From Phlebiopsis flavidoalba (lineage: Eukaryota; Basidiomycota; Agaricomycetes; Polyporales; Phanerochaetaceae): DNA of 64,000 bases. Below, piece after piece: positions 1 through 10,890 of this stretch. Location: the NCBI GenBank assembly GCA_035772785.1, contig JAOCPU010000085.1, positions 1 to 64,000 of the forward strand, given 5' to 3'. The position numbers and the translations under genes are program-made. Numbering within the stretch: position 1 is the stretch's first letter; every line of letters starts with the position of its first letter. The notes below the pieces were generated by a model, which saw nothing but the letters and a program-made list of their open reading frames with translations, did no database searches and had not been told where the DNA came from.

Positions 1-523
1 CTGACAGCCTCTCGTGTATCTCTGTAGGTGTCCATAAACCATGATACGATCACTCGGCTCCTCGAAACTCAAGAAGACTCGCTGGCACTCAAGGGGACCG
101 CCTCTTCCGTCAGCTCGGCAGTGATGCCGGTTGACTTTTCCAAGTGCGTGTCGCACGCCGCTCAGTAGGATTAGATGTTTCCGCTGTGGGTAAGGGTATT
201 ACCGGCGACTCGTAATTGAGTGTGGAGATGACGCGAACATGCCTAACTTAGAGTAGCTGCGAGAATCTCTCATTGTGTAATTATATGTATCTATAATAGT
301 AGACTCTGTTTGTGATCATTGATACTATATGTTACACATCACAACACTGCTGGTGACCTGTGGGTCGACCTGGGACTCGCGGGTTCTGGACCCGTGGGTA
401 TGGGTGACCTGTGTCCCAATACCTGTTAGAGTCCAGGTGGGGTAGTTATGAAGCTGAGGTACCCGCGGGTACGGGTCCGGATCGATCCGCGGGTGGACTC
501 GTGCAGAGCTTTACATTGGTATT
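1..523. other. Left edge, no gene seen
   Basis: No coding stretch could be supported here. Bases 340-500 are rich in short degenerate repeats of the type CGGGT/ACCCG (for example GTACCCGCGGGTACGGGT near 460-478). These may belong to the retrotransposon relic that begins at about 524, but no protein similarity was seen upstream of the integrase piece. Confidence 0.4.
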
Positions 524-786
524 GTGAAAAACGGTCTGCCCGCGGATCTCGTCTCTGACCGCGACAAGCTGTTCATTGCACGCTTTTGGCGCGCATTGGT
601 GAAGCTCACGGGTGTCAAGCTGAAGATGAGTTTCGTCGTACCACCCCGAGATCGACGGCGCAAGCGACACGAACGAATTGCACAATTATCCAGGCGCTCC
701 GCTTTTATGTACAACGCAATCAATGGGGCTGGGTCAAGGCTCTGCCGCTCATCCGGTTCAACTACATGAACACTGTTAACGCCTCG

Positions 787-872
787 ACCAGGCGTGCATG
801 TAGCCGTTATGTATTATGGGACTATCTTTCTAACTGCCTGCATTGCATTATCGGGCTATGGCTCAGTGGCAG
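787..872 (+). repeat. Left terminal inverted repeat
   Basis: This is the left terminal inverted repeat of the nested element. It starts ACCAGGCGTGCATGTAGCC and ends GGCTCAGTGGCAG. It pairs with 3165-3247 with only a few mismatches, mainly TATGTATTAT against TATATATAAC near the outer end. Confidence 0.85.
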
Positions 873-3164
873 TATGTTTCACTATCCCATATTCTAGAAT
901 GGGGGATAGGCATATGTTGAAAAATACCGAAAATATTCTAGGTGGTAGAGCCATCAAAACAAACCATATGTCAGTTAAACAGTTTTGTCATATGTTTTGA
1001 TGGGAGGGAGCTATGAGGCAAAATAGAGTTTTCTGCAATATGCAACCCTATGGAATTGCGGAAAAAAGCGCTCAAAAAGCGCCAGGAACCGGTTCCCATC
1101 AAAAGCTTTGTGGCACTGATGGTGCCTGCTTCCAGATAAGATTCTGCTTCCATCAAATTAGATTAGATATTGATGGGCTAGCTCCTGGCATTATATTCCG
1201 CTTTTCCTGCCCATTTCTGCTGCTATTCCTGCCCTCCCCTTTCGTTCCCCTCCATTCCTGTGTGTAGGTCACATAGATATACATCTGCAGAGCTCAGATC
1301 TCGAATTTCGAGAGGTTCCATGATGTGCAGGGCTCACAGGAATATAAATACCATTATAATTAATAAAAAAGCGGTCAAATAGCACATTGGGGGGTATACC
1401 CTGGGGGAATGGGAGCTCAGAAATGGGCGGTATGCTTGCTATTGTATAGGTATACATTGGGGCAATACAGAAATGAAGCTTGGAAGCTATCCAAGCACAT
1501 GGGAACAATAGGGATATATATTATTCTGGGGAAAAGCGGAAAAATAATATTTGGGCAGGTTCCCTTGGGGGTATTATTGGTCTGGGGGTCGTTGTATCTA
1601 TCTAGGATAATTGTATAGCATTGTGATAGTGTATATACAACGCTGGAACACCAGGGGATCAATACAGCACATGCTACATGCTGATATATACCCCAAAATA
1701 GGGGTACCCAGCATAAAAGCGAAAATGCGCATTTACCCCTGGGCTCTACAGCGGTGGGATACCTTCTGGCCGTTGTCAATATACGTTATACATATAGTGG
1801 ACATGTGTAGAATTATTTCAGGAGCTTTAGAACAACTTCCCAGGTGCTGTAGCCCTTAAACCCAAAAGAAAGCGTCATTTAGGTTTTTAAAAAAGCGAAA
1901 AACATGTGCACCTATTCACACACAAAGCAGTATAATTCTATTCCAGCTGTAGAACACATTCTACATACCTTCCACACATGCTACAATTTAGTTTACATCA
2001 ATCCCCCAAGTGGGTGGAAAGATGTGCTAGTGTTACAGCAGAATGCATGGGGTTAACATGAATCTGTGTACAATTACACAACTTCCTGTCTGTTTCTATG
2101 CTCTGACAGGCTGTACATGTCCCCCTCCTTTCGCAAATTTGTATATAAGGATTTTCAGGGGTGTAGAATACGATGGAGATATCAGCTAAGCTTCAAATGA
2201 TACTGCAATACCATGATTTGGGCTTAACCCTAAAATCCGAAAATAAGCGCCAGGATAATCGACCAAGATCTGGAGGATCGCACTAGCTACAGCCATTCCA
2301 TTGCTACCACAATTTATGGGCATGTATTGGGCACCTATAGGGTACTTCCTATCCACTCAAAATAGTGGAATATCGATCTGGAGGATATAGGGGGAGTAGC
2401 CATCAATTCCGTAAAAATATGTTCTCAAACATTCATATCATGTTAAAACCTTTGATCTACATGATGTAAATACTTCTAAATAGTGTATCTACATGGGGGA
2501 AATGCTCCAAAACAATCCCCAATCAATAGGAAGCAATGCCCAGACCCCCAGATTTCGAAAAATACCCGGAAATTCGAAACAATTCCCAGGATAATGGGAA
2601 TGTGTCAGATAATGTTCCTATGTTATGGGCATACTCAGGGAACATATAAAAGCTTAAACGCGAAGCAGGGAAGCCAGGGGAATGCAGGGGAACCCAGGGT
2701 ACCCTATTGAAAATCGCTGAAAAAAAGCGGAATATAAAATCGTAAATATATTGGTAGCACCCCTGGCAGGCCAAATATGGAAATTTCCGTTCGGTGAGCA
2801 TGTTCTAAACATACATAGGTGCTCAGACTACAATACAGCGCCCTAAATAAGCAAGGGGGAAGCTGGGGAGCAACCCCAAATGCAGCCCAAAAGCGGAATT
2901 GATGGGAAGCGGATTGCCATCAATTCTGAGCCAAATCAGGCAAGTGGCAGCCCCTGGGCCTGGCCCAGGAGAGAACCAGCCGCACTTTCCCGCATTCGGG
3001 CGCTTATTTTGCGAAAAAAGAGTCGGCTCCGGGAATGTATTTTGTGATATAGCTCCTCCAGATTCCCCATCAAAACATACCATTCTGGGTATGTTTAGGA
3101 TGCCCTGAGTGATGGCTACAACATTGGTTTTGACCCCCCATTCTAGAAGTACAGGGCATTACGG

Positions 3165-3247
3165 CTGCCACTGAGCCCAAGCCCGATAATGCAATGCAGG
3201 CAGTTAGAAAGATAGTCCCGTTATATATAACGGCTACATGCTCTGGT
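3165..3247 (-). repeat. Right terminal inverted repeat
   Basis: This is the right terminal inverted repeat. Its reverse complement begins ACCAGAGCATGTAGCC and runs through GACTATCTTTCTAACTGCC to CTCAGTGGCAG, matching the left repeat. The target duplicate GCCTCGACCA follows directly. Confidence 0.85.
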
Positions 3248-4008
3248 GCCTCGACCATTCACCGACTTCACTATCCATTCCAGCTTCGTTTTGCAGTCGC
3301 TCTCCTCGCATTATTACCCCCCCTTGCACGCCCTTGTCCCGACGCCTCCGACGACGAGATCACCGCCGACAGCCGAGTCCTCGTCCTCGTGCTCTTGAGA
3401 CCTACACGATGGAGGCGCAGGACAACCTCTTTGCTCGCGAAGACGCAGCAGGCCGCTGCCGCGGCAGCATCTTGCGGTGACGAGATTGTGTATCATATTG
3501 GCGACCAGGTCCTGCTTTTTCCACCTTCCACCGGGCGTCGCGAATACATGCAGCGCGGTGACAATCGCAGTTGACAGTTGCCAAGTTTTATGTGCCAGCT
3601 ACGATGGGCCCGTACCGCGTATCCGCTGCAAATCCTGGCGCTTCCTCGTACACAATCCTCGAGCTACCACCCGAACACCTCCACATCTTCCCTACCTTCC
3701 ATGCGTCCCTCCTACGCCCCTTTGTGCCGAAACGACAACTCGCGATAACCCCTCCCGCGCCGCATGCGCAAAACCCGGCCTGGTGGTCACCCCTGACGGC
3801 GAACAGGAGTGGCACGTCGAGCGTGCGTATTTTGGACCGTCGTAGACGCGGTCGCGGTTTTCAATATTTGGTTCGTTGGACTGGTTATGGACCCAGAGCA
3901 CGATTCTTGGTTACACTGGTTCTGAAGTTTCTGATTTACAAGCACTTGATGAATTCTTGGTTTCTAATCCTTTACCTCCTTAGTTTAATTTTTTTGGGTG
4001 GGGAAGAG

Positions 4009-4430
4009 TGTAACCCTACGGTTAGCACATTCCCGATTAGGCAGTCATAATAGTTGATTGTCACACACGTCCGACGTCCGGGACCTTTGCCATCTCGTAC
4101 TGACGCGTCGCGCGCCTTCGTGTCGAGACTTTTCAGACTTGTCTCCGACCACGAAGGTTGTGCTTTTTCACTTTCATATTTATGTACATTTTACTTACGA
4201 GACTTGTCTCCAACCACGAAGAATCATACATTGTTCCTGTTCCGTCTTCGAGTGTTCGGTCGTTGCCGTCGCCCGCGGCGCTGGGTTCCACATTCACAAG
4301 CTCTGATTACTTTGAAATTTATATTTTGCATATTGACACTGTTTGAACATATTAAGTCCAAAAAACTACAGTGCCTATATCATGCTTCTTATGAATATGT
4401 ATAAAACTACTGGGTAAAATCTTTATGTGT
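4009..4430 (+). repeat. Probable 3' LTR of the chromovirus relic (right end uncertain)
   Basis: The chromodomain reading ends near 3960 and is followed by a polypurine-rich tract (TTTTTTGGGTGGGGAAGAG, 3990-4008). The next bases, TGTAACCCTACGG, have the TG start typical of Ty3/gypsy LTRs. Inside, two copies of GACTTGTCTCC(G/A)ACCACGAAG lie at about 4137 and 4201, an internal short repeat. The matching 5' LTR is outside the window, so the right end cannot be fixed; composition turns AT-rich from about 4320. Confidence 0.55.
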
Positions 4431-5700
4431 GCCTTATTTCAATTTTGTTAGCTAATTGTTTTGAATAGATCTGGCATCAGGATAGCTGGAATTGAGCTTC
4501 CTTAACCCAATTACAATTGTATAGATGTGGATAGCATGGCTAACAAGTTGGACTAGTCCGTTTTTCCTCTTTTTTTACTCTCATATATTGCATCTGCATC
4601 TTTTGAGCTTCATTTGATATGTTACAGTTTTTGAATAATATGTACTATTTGTTTTTAAAAAAAAACATGTGTGAGCTGTGAGAAAACAAAAAAAATGTTA
4701 AAAAAATGCGCCAATAAATAGATAAGATATTTAATATATTGATCAGTTAGCCAATATAAAGAAAAAAAAGAAGTGAATAGTTATAGCAATGGAAGTTATT
4801 TAATGAGGTAATAAAAATTATTCAATAAGGTTCTATAAAGTGAAAGGAAAGGAAATCGCTAAGGCTACATAAATTAGTAAATAAAATCATGAAAAGTAGA
4901 AAAGAAAGGGCTAATAACCACTATATAAAGGCTCTATTTAATGCATTAGAGAATTACTTAATAAGACTATGTAAAGGAGACAAAAACACAATAGTTAGTC
5001 AATTAGTGATTAAGTGAAATAGTAGTAGGTTAATACCTGGAAAGTGCTAAATCAGTACAGAAAATAACCAATTAAGGACCAAGATGTTAGTCATGAGTTA
5101 ATAAATTAGTAGTTTAACGGAATAGAGATCAAGATGTTGCTATATAGTTGTTGGATAGCCAATTAATAGCCAATTAGTTGTTGGACAGTCAAATAGCAGC
5201 CAATTAGTCGATAGTAAAATGACTGTTAGTGTCAAATTATTGGCTAGCCTATATGTTTTGGACATGATTTCCAGAGATATTAATACATTTTCACTAATTC
5301 AGTATTCATCCATAGACTAAGATAGCTTCAGGTGGATTAATATTGGGAAATTCTTGAGATGTAGTTAGTAGCAATATCCAGCACTTGGTTTCACCTAGAA
5401 TGGTGACAGAAAATCAGACAAGTTTTGATTCAAATTTGTATTGGAAACCCTAGGGTTAAGGTTAGTTAGATGCTCAATAAATACTCAATTTTGAATTGAA
5501 CATCAACAAAAATCATATATTCCCATGCTTTGAATGATATGTTGGATTAGGAAGAGATCCCCAATATCTAAACATGCATTGGAAACAATTTATTATCCAT
5601 AAATCATAAAAATATTGTGTAGCTGCTTGCCCCCCCTTCGGATAAGTATGATTGAAGTTGGAGTACACACACACATGTTAGTCTAACAAAACCTACTAAT
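4431..5700. other. AT-rich gene-free island
   Basis: About 1.3 kb of markedly AT-rich sequence, unlike both flanks, with no open frame of note. It carries A/T runs near 4656-4710 and imperfect tandem copies of TAGCCAATTA/GTTGTTGGA between about 5140 and 5215. AACCCTAGGGTTAAGGTTAG lies near 5448, made of TTAGGG-like pieces on both strands. It may be remains of another transposon or an AT-mutated repeat. Nothing identifies it. Confidence 0.5.
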
Positions 5701-5897
5701 ATTGCCATCATACAGGTACTTGACTAGGTATCACTACTGTTACAACTATCCTAGAGGAGGGAAACAGATACAAGAGAACGCAATCTGCATACAAACCGAC
5801 AAAATATGGACATGAACGGCGGTGGGATGCGGTATACTGATGCAACAACTGAACAAACAAAAAAGAACCAAACAAGAACAAGAGACAGAGTGCAACT

Positions 5898-8800
5898 CTA
5901 CGCGAGCGCACACGCGGCCCTCGTCCCACTCCTCCCGAGCAATGCTACCCACAGCGCGACACACAGGACATGACACCTGCACCTCGCCTAAGGCATCCTT
6001 TGTCCGCGCCGCTCCATCCAGCAACGCGTTCCGCGCTGACGAGGCACGCAGTTGTGGAACCGATGTGTACACACGCACATGCCCGCGTCGATGCCCCGAA
6101 TCCCTACCTGACGAACGCCGGCCGCATCGGGCGTGGGCGAGGGGTCCTCGTCGGAGGGGCCAAGTCCACAGCTCACGTCGCGCAGCGCAAGCCGAGCTCA
6201 CGTTCTCGACGTTCGACGCGCTCGCGCAGCGTCGGGCCCGGGGGCGCAGGTGGTGTCCATTGGCGTTTTCTCTGTGGCGGCGCGGGGTTGCTGGTACGGT
6301 GAAGGGAGGCGGCGGCGGTACATGGTGATGGTGGTGGTGGTGGAAATGGGGTACGTGTGCATGTGCGGGACCTGCGTCTACGCCTGGGACAGCTAATTGG
6401 TCGAGTGCTTCTGGTTGCAACAATTTGGGTGACGAGGAAGTCGCAAGTGCGTTTATGCTGTCAGCAAATATCGCATTGACCCCCTGTTCAACAATAGGCG
6501 TAGTGCTTGTGACAGAGCATCAGCACGTGCTGCATCAGCTGTTGGGCCGTGATAGTTGGCTGTGCTGGGGGGTTGTCGGCCTTGCTCCGCTTGACCTTGC
6601 GTGACGCGAAAACGGAGGGAGACCAACGAGATTCATGAACTCTTCGAAGCTGTTTGGCAGCGGGACATGGTTACAAGGTGGTGGTGAGCGTGACCATCTT
6701 TTGTGTGTTCCCTGGTGGCTGTGTCGGGTTCGCCGTAGAATTTGCAGGCGGTGGGGGTGCCTGTGACTGGGGTTGAGGGTTGCGGTTGGCCTTCCGCTTG
6801 GGTCGGCGTTCCTGCCTCACTGTTTCGACGACTGACCGAGTCCAAATAAGTTTGGCAAACAGGTTACCGAAGCTGGGCGGAGGTACATGAGCACCCGTTT
6901 GAGGGGCTGCACCCTGGGCACGAGGCGGAGCACCGGGGAATCTGTGCCAGTGTACACGGGGGCCTGGACGCACCGAAGCGTCCTGAGTAGAAGTCGCAAG
7001 CGCGGGTTGAGCTGCTGGGCGGTGGCGGGCATGCGCAGATCCAGGGGCAGGCTGGGTACCCGCAGCAGCGGGCTGACGGCCAGAGAAGAGCTGCTCTAGG
7101 GCAGCGAACGGTGTCCCCGCACGAGCGGCAGGATCATTTCGCACCTGCAGGACCGAAGAGAGGCGGATGTGGCGCCGCTGGGGCCCTGCTGACCACAGGT
7201 GCACATACGCACCGGGCTGATCTGGACGAGGGATCGGGAAGAGCATGCTGACATCGAATGACAATGAACGGAACTTCATGAGTATTGCGGATGATTGTGT
7301 CCATCGTGGTCGTGACCATCGTGATCATGCCCGTCGTGTTCGTGCCCGTCGTGTTCATGTCCGTCGTGAGCATGCTCATCATGGTTGTGCTCGTCGTGGT
7401 CGTGTCCGTCTTGGTCGTGCCAACCATGATGGTGTCCGTCCTCAGGATGGGCGAGAGCCGGAGCTGCATCCGTGTGGACTGGTGGCGCCAGTGGCATCCC
7501 GCCGTTGGCCGGGAAGCGAATGGGCATGAAAAGCGGTGGTAGTGGGGCACCGTTGGCGGCGGCGGCGGCGTTGTGAGCGGGCTGGCCAGCAGGAGCACGA
7601 GAGCGCTGTTGACGCGTCGGAGGGGCATAAGTCAAAGACTCGGGATCGATGTCGAAGCGGCATGTCGGGCAGGTTGTGCGATGGGGGCGCGTGAACCAAG
7701 GACGGAGACAGGACGCGTGGAAAGCGTGAGCGCACGGGCAGGACGATAATCTTGCGGTCAACTTCTGCTTCCGGCCGCCCTCTCTCCGCGTCAGTCGTGG
7801 CCGTGTCTGCGTCCGGACGCTGAGACGATGAGTCCTCGCCCTCCACGTCCATGCGGGTAGCGTCGCTCGTGGCCTACCTGCTTCTCCTCTGGTATATCCG
7901 AGCGTTTCGGAAGAGAGCAAACTCTCAAAACATACAGCACACACAACGCCATCGTCTCCCGCTACCCCCGCTCCATACGCTTCACCAAGCCCTCCCGGGA
8001 CCTCTTCCCAAGCCCCGCCAGTAGCCGCTTCGCACGGCGCGGGTCGTCTGGCTCCTCCGCGTACAGGTTGCCCATCTGTGCCATCTGCTCACGCAGGAGT
8101 CTTTCGCTGGAACATGGCACCGAAGTCGCGCGTGCCCTCTTTGGGCCTGGAGCACGCGATGTACATGCGGCATTGCACACCGCAGCAGGCAGCATCCTCA
8201 GGGAGTGGGAAGCGCACTTCGAACGAGATGGGGGGCAGCGTCGCACCCGCGCCACCGGGGGCAGCCTGAGGCTGCTGGTTCTCGCCCGCCGGGTGGGGGC
8301 ACACCAGGGTGTATATCTATGTGGAAAAGACATGCGGTTGAGCATGAACGGACGATCGCGTGTGCTTGTGTGTGCAGCGGGCTGAGACTGCTGTCGCTGA
8401 CGGTGCTCTTCAGCGTGAACATGTATATCAGGGTGGAAGTGATGGTCGTTCGTTGGCTGAATCATTGCTGTCTGACTGGGGGCGACTGCATGCGTTTGGC
8501 GGTTCGTCTGTCGCTGTTCGTCCTCATCCTCGTCGTCGAGGTCGACCTGCACGCAGGCGTGTGTTTCGCCTGTGAGTCTCGCGGACGCTGTGCAGTGTCC
8601 AAAGGAGGGTGATCGTCGTTTTTCAGTAGAAGTCGCCGACGCGGACGCGGTTCAACCTCCATGAGCGGGGACTCGCTCGCCAGTTGTATAGGGCCGCTCT
8701 GTATAAGTCTCGAATCAATACAGAGTGAGCTCACACGAGCTACAATACTCGCCGACAAGGGTCCCTCTGCGGGGTGTGTCGAACGACTCTGTGGAAGAGA

Positions 8801-8943
8801 CGACTGGTGAGAGGTCGAGACGTAAGTGTGCTGGGACCAGCCATCGAATTTCCATCTACTTGGAGGTGCCCAGAATCGTGCGTAGGCTGCGGACTGTCTT
8901 GCGACGAAACGTCCCGAGACGGCTGCTGTTCGTCGTGATCCAT
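5898..8943 (-). CDS. RING-type zinc-finger protein (probable E3 ubiquitin ligase), frame-disrupted
   Basis: Likely a ubiquitin-protein ligase. The chosen start is MDHDEQQPSRDVSSQ at 8943. The N-terminal third is polar (VDLDDEDEDEQ, HHFHPDIHVHAEEHRQ). A RING-H2 motif is split by an intron: GVVCAVCFESLL (near 7930), then CAHAFHASCLRPW (near 7720) and CPTCRFDID (near 7665), giving the Cys/His ligands in order. A His/Asp-rich repeat follows (7285-7440), then YVHLWSAGP and proline-rich linkers. Near 6250-5940 come PPAPPGPTLRERVE, SCGLGPSDEDP, CTHRFH and SCPVCRAVGSI, a second Cys/His cluster seen at the C-terminus of related basidiomycete proteins (from memory of the family). At least four frame changes are needed, for example an extra base in CTGCCCGTGC and at a G5 run near 7968. 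The end at about 5898 is inferred. The ligase activity is inferred from the RING only. Confidence 0.7.
7285..7440 (-). repeat. His/Asp codon repeat inside the RING gene
   Basis: A tandem array of short units (12-24 bp, core GTCGTG on the plus strand) codes on the minus strand for alternating His, Asp, Gly and Glu: HDGHEHDGHEHDGHDHDG and similar, about 50 residues. Such a stretch could bind metal ions or be disordered. It is a likely site of length change between strains. Confidence 0.8.
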
Positions 8944-10890
8944 TCCTCGGTGTATCAGCGAGGCGCGCAATAATTAAAGAGTAAGGGGGGGTCAGTCTAG
9001 GGAAATAATAGAGTGTCAGCGTTGACTGAGAGTGGGACGCTTGTGAACGTCGTCGTGGTATGTGGAAGAGAGACGCGAGCGACGACGGTGGCCCAGTACT
9101 GCACCAGGTTCCGCTTACCCAGCCCAAGTTGACAGCGTCCTATGCAAACGCTCGAATGTTCCACCCGGATTTCTGCCGGATTCCGCCAGTTTACCTCCAA
9201 AAAGTGATCCAACCTTCCATAAACTGTATCATCCTCCAGTCATAGAGGGTCTTTTTTTGGGCCCAAATGCTGTCGATTATGTCTCACGACTGCTTGCCCA
9301 CAAACGCCACATCCTCCACTTCGATGATCTCTGCTTTGTCTTCCAAGACTCGGCCACCGTTGCTCATATCTATTTCGCTCTTTGTTATGGACCCTAGCTG
9401 CGTAATTCACCCTTTCCTAATCCTTCCGACGACTCTGAAACCGCGGGTGCACCCCACCCAAACCCGCTCGCGTAATCTCATCGCTCAGCTCACCGACGCT
9501 TGTTTCCCCTTCAGGATGCCCTGACGCTCTCGAGGCCACACTCGGCAACTCGAGGCACGCCACGGCACGTACTCAGCATCAGCTGTTTTCCTGGGGACGA
9601 CCAGCACCTCCATCACAACAACGACCGGCCCGCCAGCATCTGGGAAGCCACTCATACGAATGTTTGCAATCCGTCCCCAACCTCACGATTCCGCTGCGCG
9701 TGCTCACGGTATACTGACCCTACCACCCCATATCCACGGTTCTACGAACAAGAGACATCGGGTTTCTGCAACACGAAGCTAGTTTGTGCGTCCTGACTAG
9801 TTGATTCTCAATTCGCCTACAACTCTGTCGTCCCTGCCCGTGGAAGAAAGCAGTCCCGTTCCTGGGACGCTGCGGCGACTGTAGTGTGTTTCAATCTCTG
9901 CGAATCCTTTTGTGGTGGGCTATGTGGAGCAAATGTTGCCCACCCTGGAGCGTTTTTCGGTGTACCTGAGGCGTTTCGAAGAGGGTACAAACGTTTGGGG
10001 TTTGGGAAATCGCAGTTGTATGTAACGATCTGGTGCGTCTTCTATCCCTGAACTAGGACCCAAATCGCTGACGGGTCGTGCAGAATTATGTAGCGGTGCT
10101 TCGCGAATACGTGTTAGGTTTAATGAACGGCTACATTACCCATATACATGGCTAGGCTGTCCGTAATGCTTCCGCCGTGTACGGAAGGGCGTTCGTTCAT
10201 TTGCACCGCAGCAACATTGAGGTTGTACTTCGAAATCCAGAGACACCGTAAGGATCAAGAAGCAGCCTATTCCGCTAAACGACAACCAAACCGTACGCCG
10301 AGTCGTAATGTTGAACCGAGGCTTCGTGCTCTGCATCTTCGCCTCCCAAGTAGGACGGCCGATTTGATATCTTCCCAAGCATACTTTGTGAGGCCCGACG
10401 TCAATCGCGCTCCCTTGGAAGGCTACCAGCTGTTCCTATACAATTCATGTCGTCGGCTGGTAACGGTCTTGGTTGGAAGTCATCCCCCGACTTGGCGCGA
10501 ACTGAACATAACTCACTGCCCGAAAACCCCAGCCAGATTCTCTGTCGCGTCGAGCAAGTCCTCTGAGGATCGCTTACTCTGGTTGCGATGATGTCATTGA
10601 GGCACACACACTCCTGGACCGGAGTGTCGAGACGGAATAAAACCAATCGTACGCGAGATATAAGCAGCGCTTACATATACACTCATCCTTTGCTCGCCGT
10701 ACTCACCCTCGCGCGCAGGTCCTTATGTTCTCGCCGTTCGTCGTAGCCAACGGATCGTTTAGTCGGGCATGCTCGACCTCATGCACGCTTCACCACGGGA
10801 CACAGCGACGTCAAAATACCATGCTATTCGCTATTTCCTCGAGCTGTGAACCCGTATAAACAAGTGCTTTATCGGGACCAAACCAGAAGA
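8944..10890. other. Intergenic stretch, no gene supported
   Basis: The first part (8944-9250) is upstream sequence of the RING gene. From 9267 to 10120 short plus-strand peptide pieces look partly protein-like (SHSYECLQSVPNLTIPLRVL near 9650-9710; GFGKSQLYVTIW near 10000), but they change frame and match no family I recognise. A 147-codon open frame at 10148-10591 has an open frame opposite it as well and no recognisable domain, so it is not called. Confidence 0.35.

Larger units (their letters stand above)
787..3247. mobile_element. Non-autonomous DNA transposon with long terminal inverted repeats (hAT-like size), nested in the integrase
   Basis: A 2.46 kb segment sits inside the integrase codons and is bounded by inverted repeats. 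The outer ~80 bp match very well (GCATGTAGCCGTTAT at 795 against its reverse complement ending near 3242). A weaker match continues inward for about 200 bp more (TCTAGAATGGGGG, TGTTTTGATGGG). The sequence GCCTCGACCA flanks the element at 781-790 and 3248-3257, a target duplication of 6-10 bp; the exact length is blurred because the repeat termini also read ACCAG. An 8-bp duplication would fit the hAT superfamily, which is inference. The interior (1250-2900) is fairly AT-rich, full of GGGGTA/ATATACC motifs, and no transposase similarity was seen, so the copy is probably non-autonomous or decayed. Confidence 0.8.
524..3960 (+). pseudogene. Ty3/gypsy (chromovirus) pol relic: integrase plus chromodomain, interrupted
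   Basis: This is the 3' part of a Ty3/gypsy pol gene. The left piece (524-786) reads through the integrase core: GLPADLVSDRDKLFIARFW contains the second catalytic Asp (SDRD). A shifted frame then gives HPEIDGASDTN, where the family has GASERTN, so the third catalytic residue is changed from Glu to Asp. YVQRNQWGWVKALP and NAST follow. The gene is then interrupted and resumes at 3248 with AST..PFQLRF. After that come the GPYRV..LELPPEHLHIFPTFH C-terminal integrase region (3600-3720) and a chromodomain (EWHVE..ILDRRRRGRGFQYLV, WTGYGP) up to about 3950. Several frameshifts and stops show the copy is dead. The domain order is that of basidiomycete chromoviruses. No gag, protease or reverse transcriptase is visible in the window. 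Confidence 0.85.

Noticed and set aside
4009..4430. Solo LTR with a defined right end
   Set aside because: The left end after the polypurine tract is good, but no second LTR or terminal CA with a target duplication could be found in the window.
5746..6423. Separate His-rich protein on the minus strand
   Set aside because: The poly-His part is a CAC/CCG repeat; the useful peptides lie in other frames and fit the end of the RING gene better.
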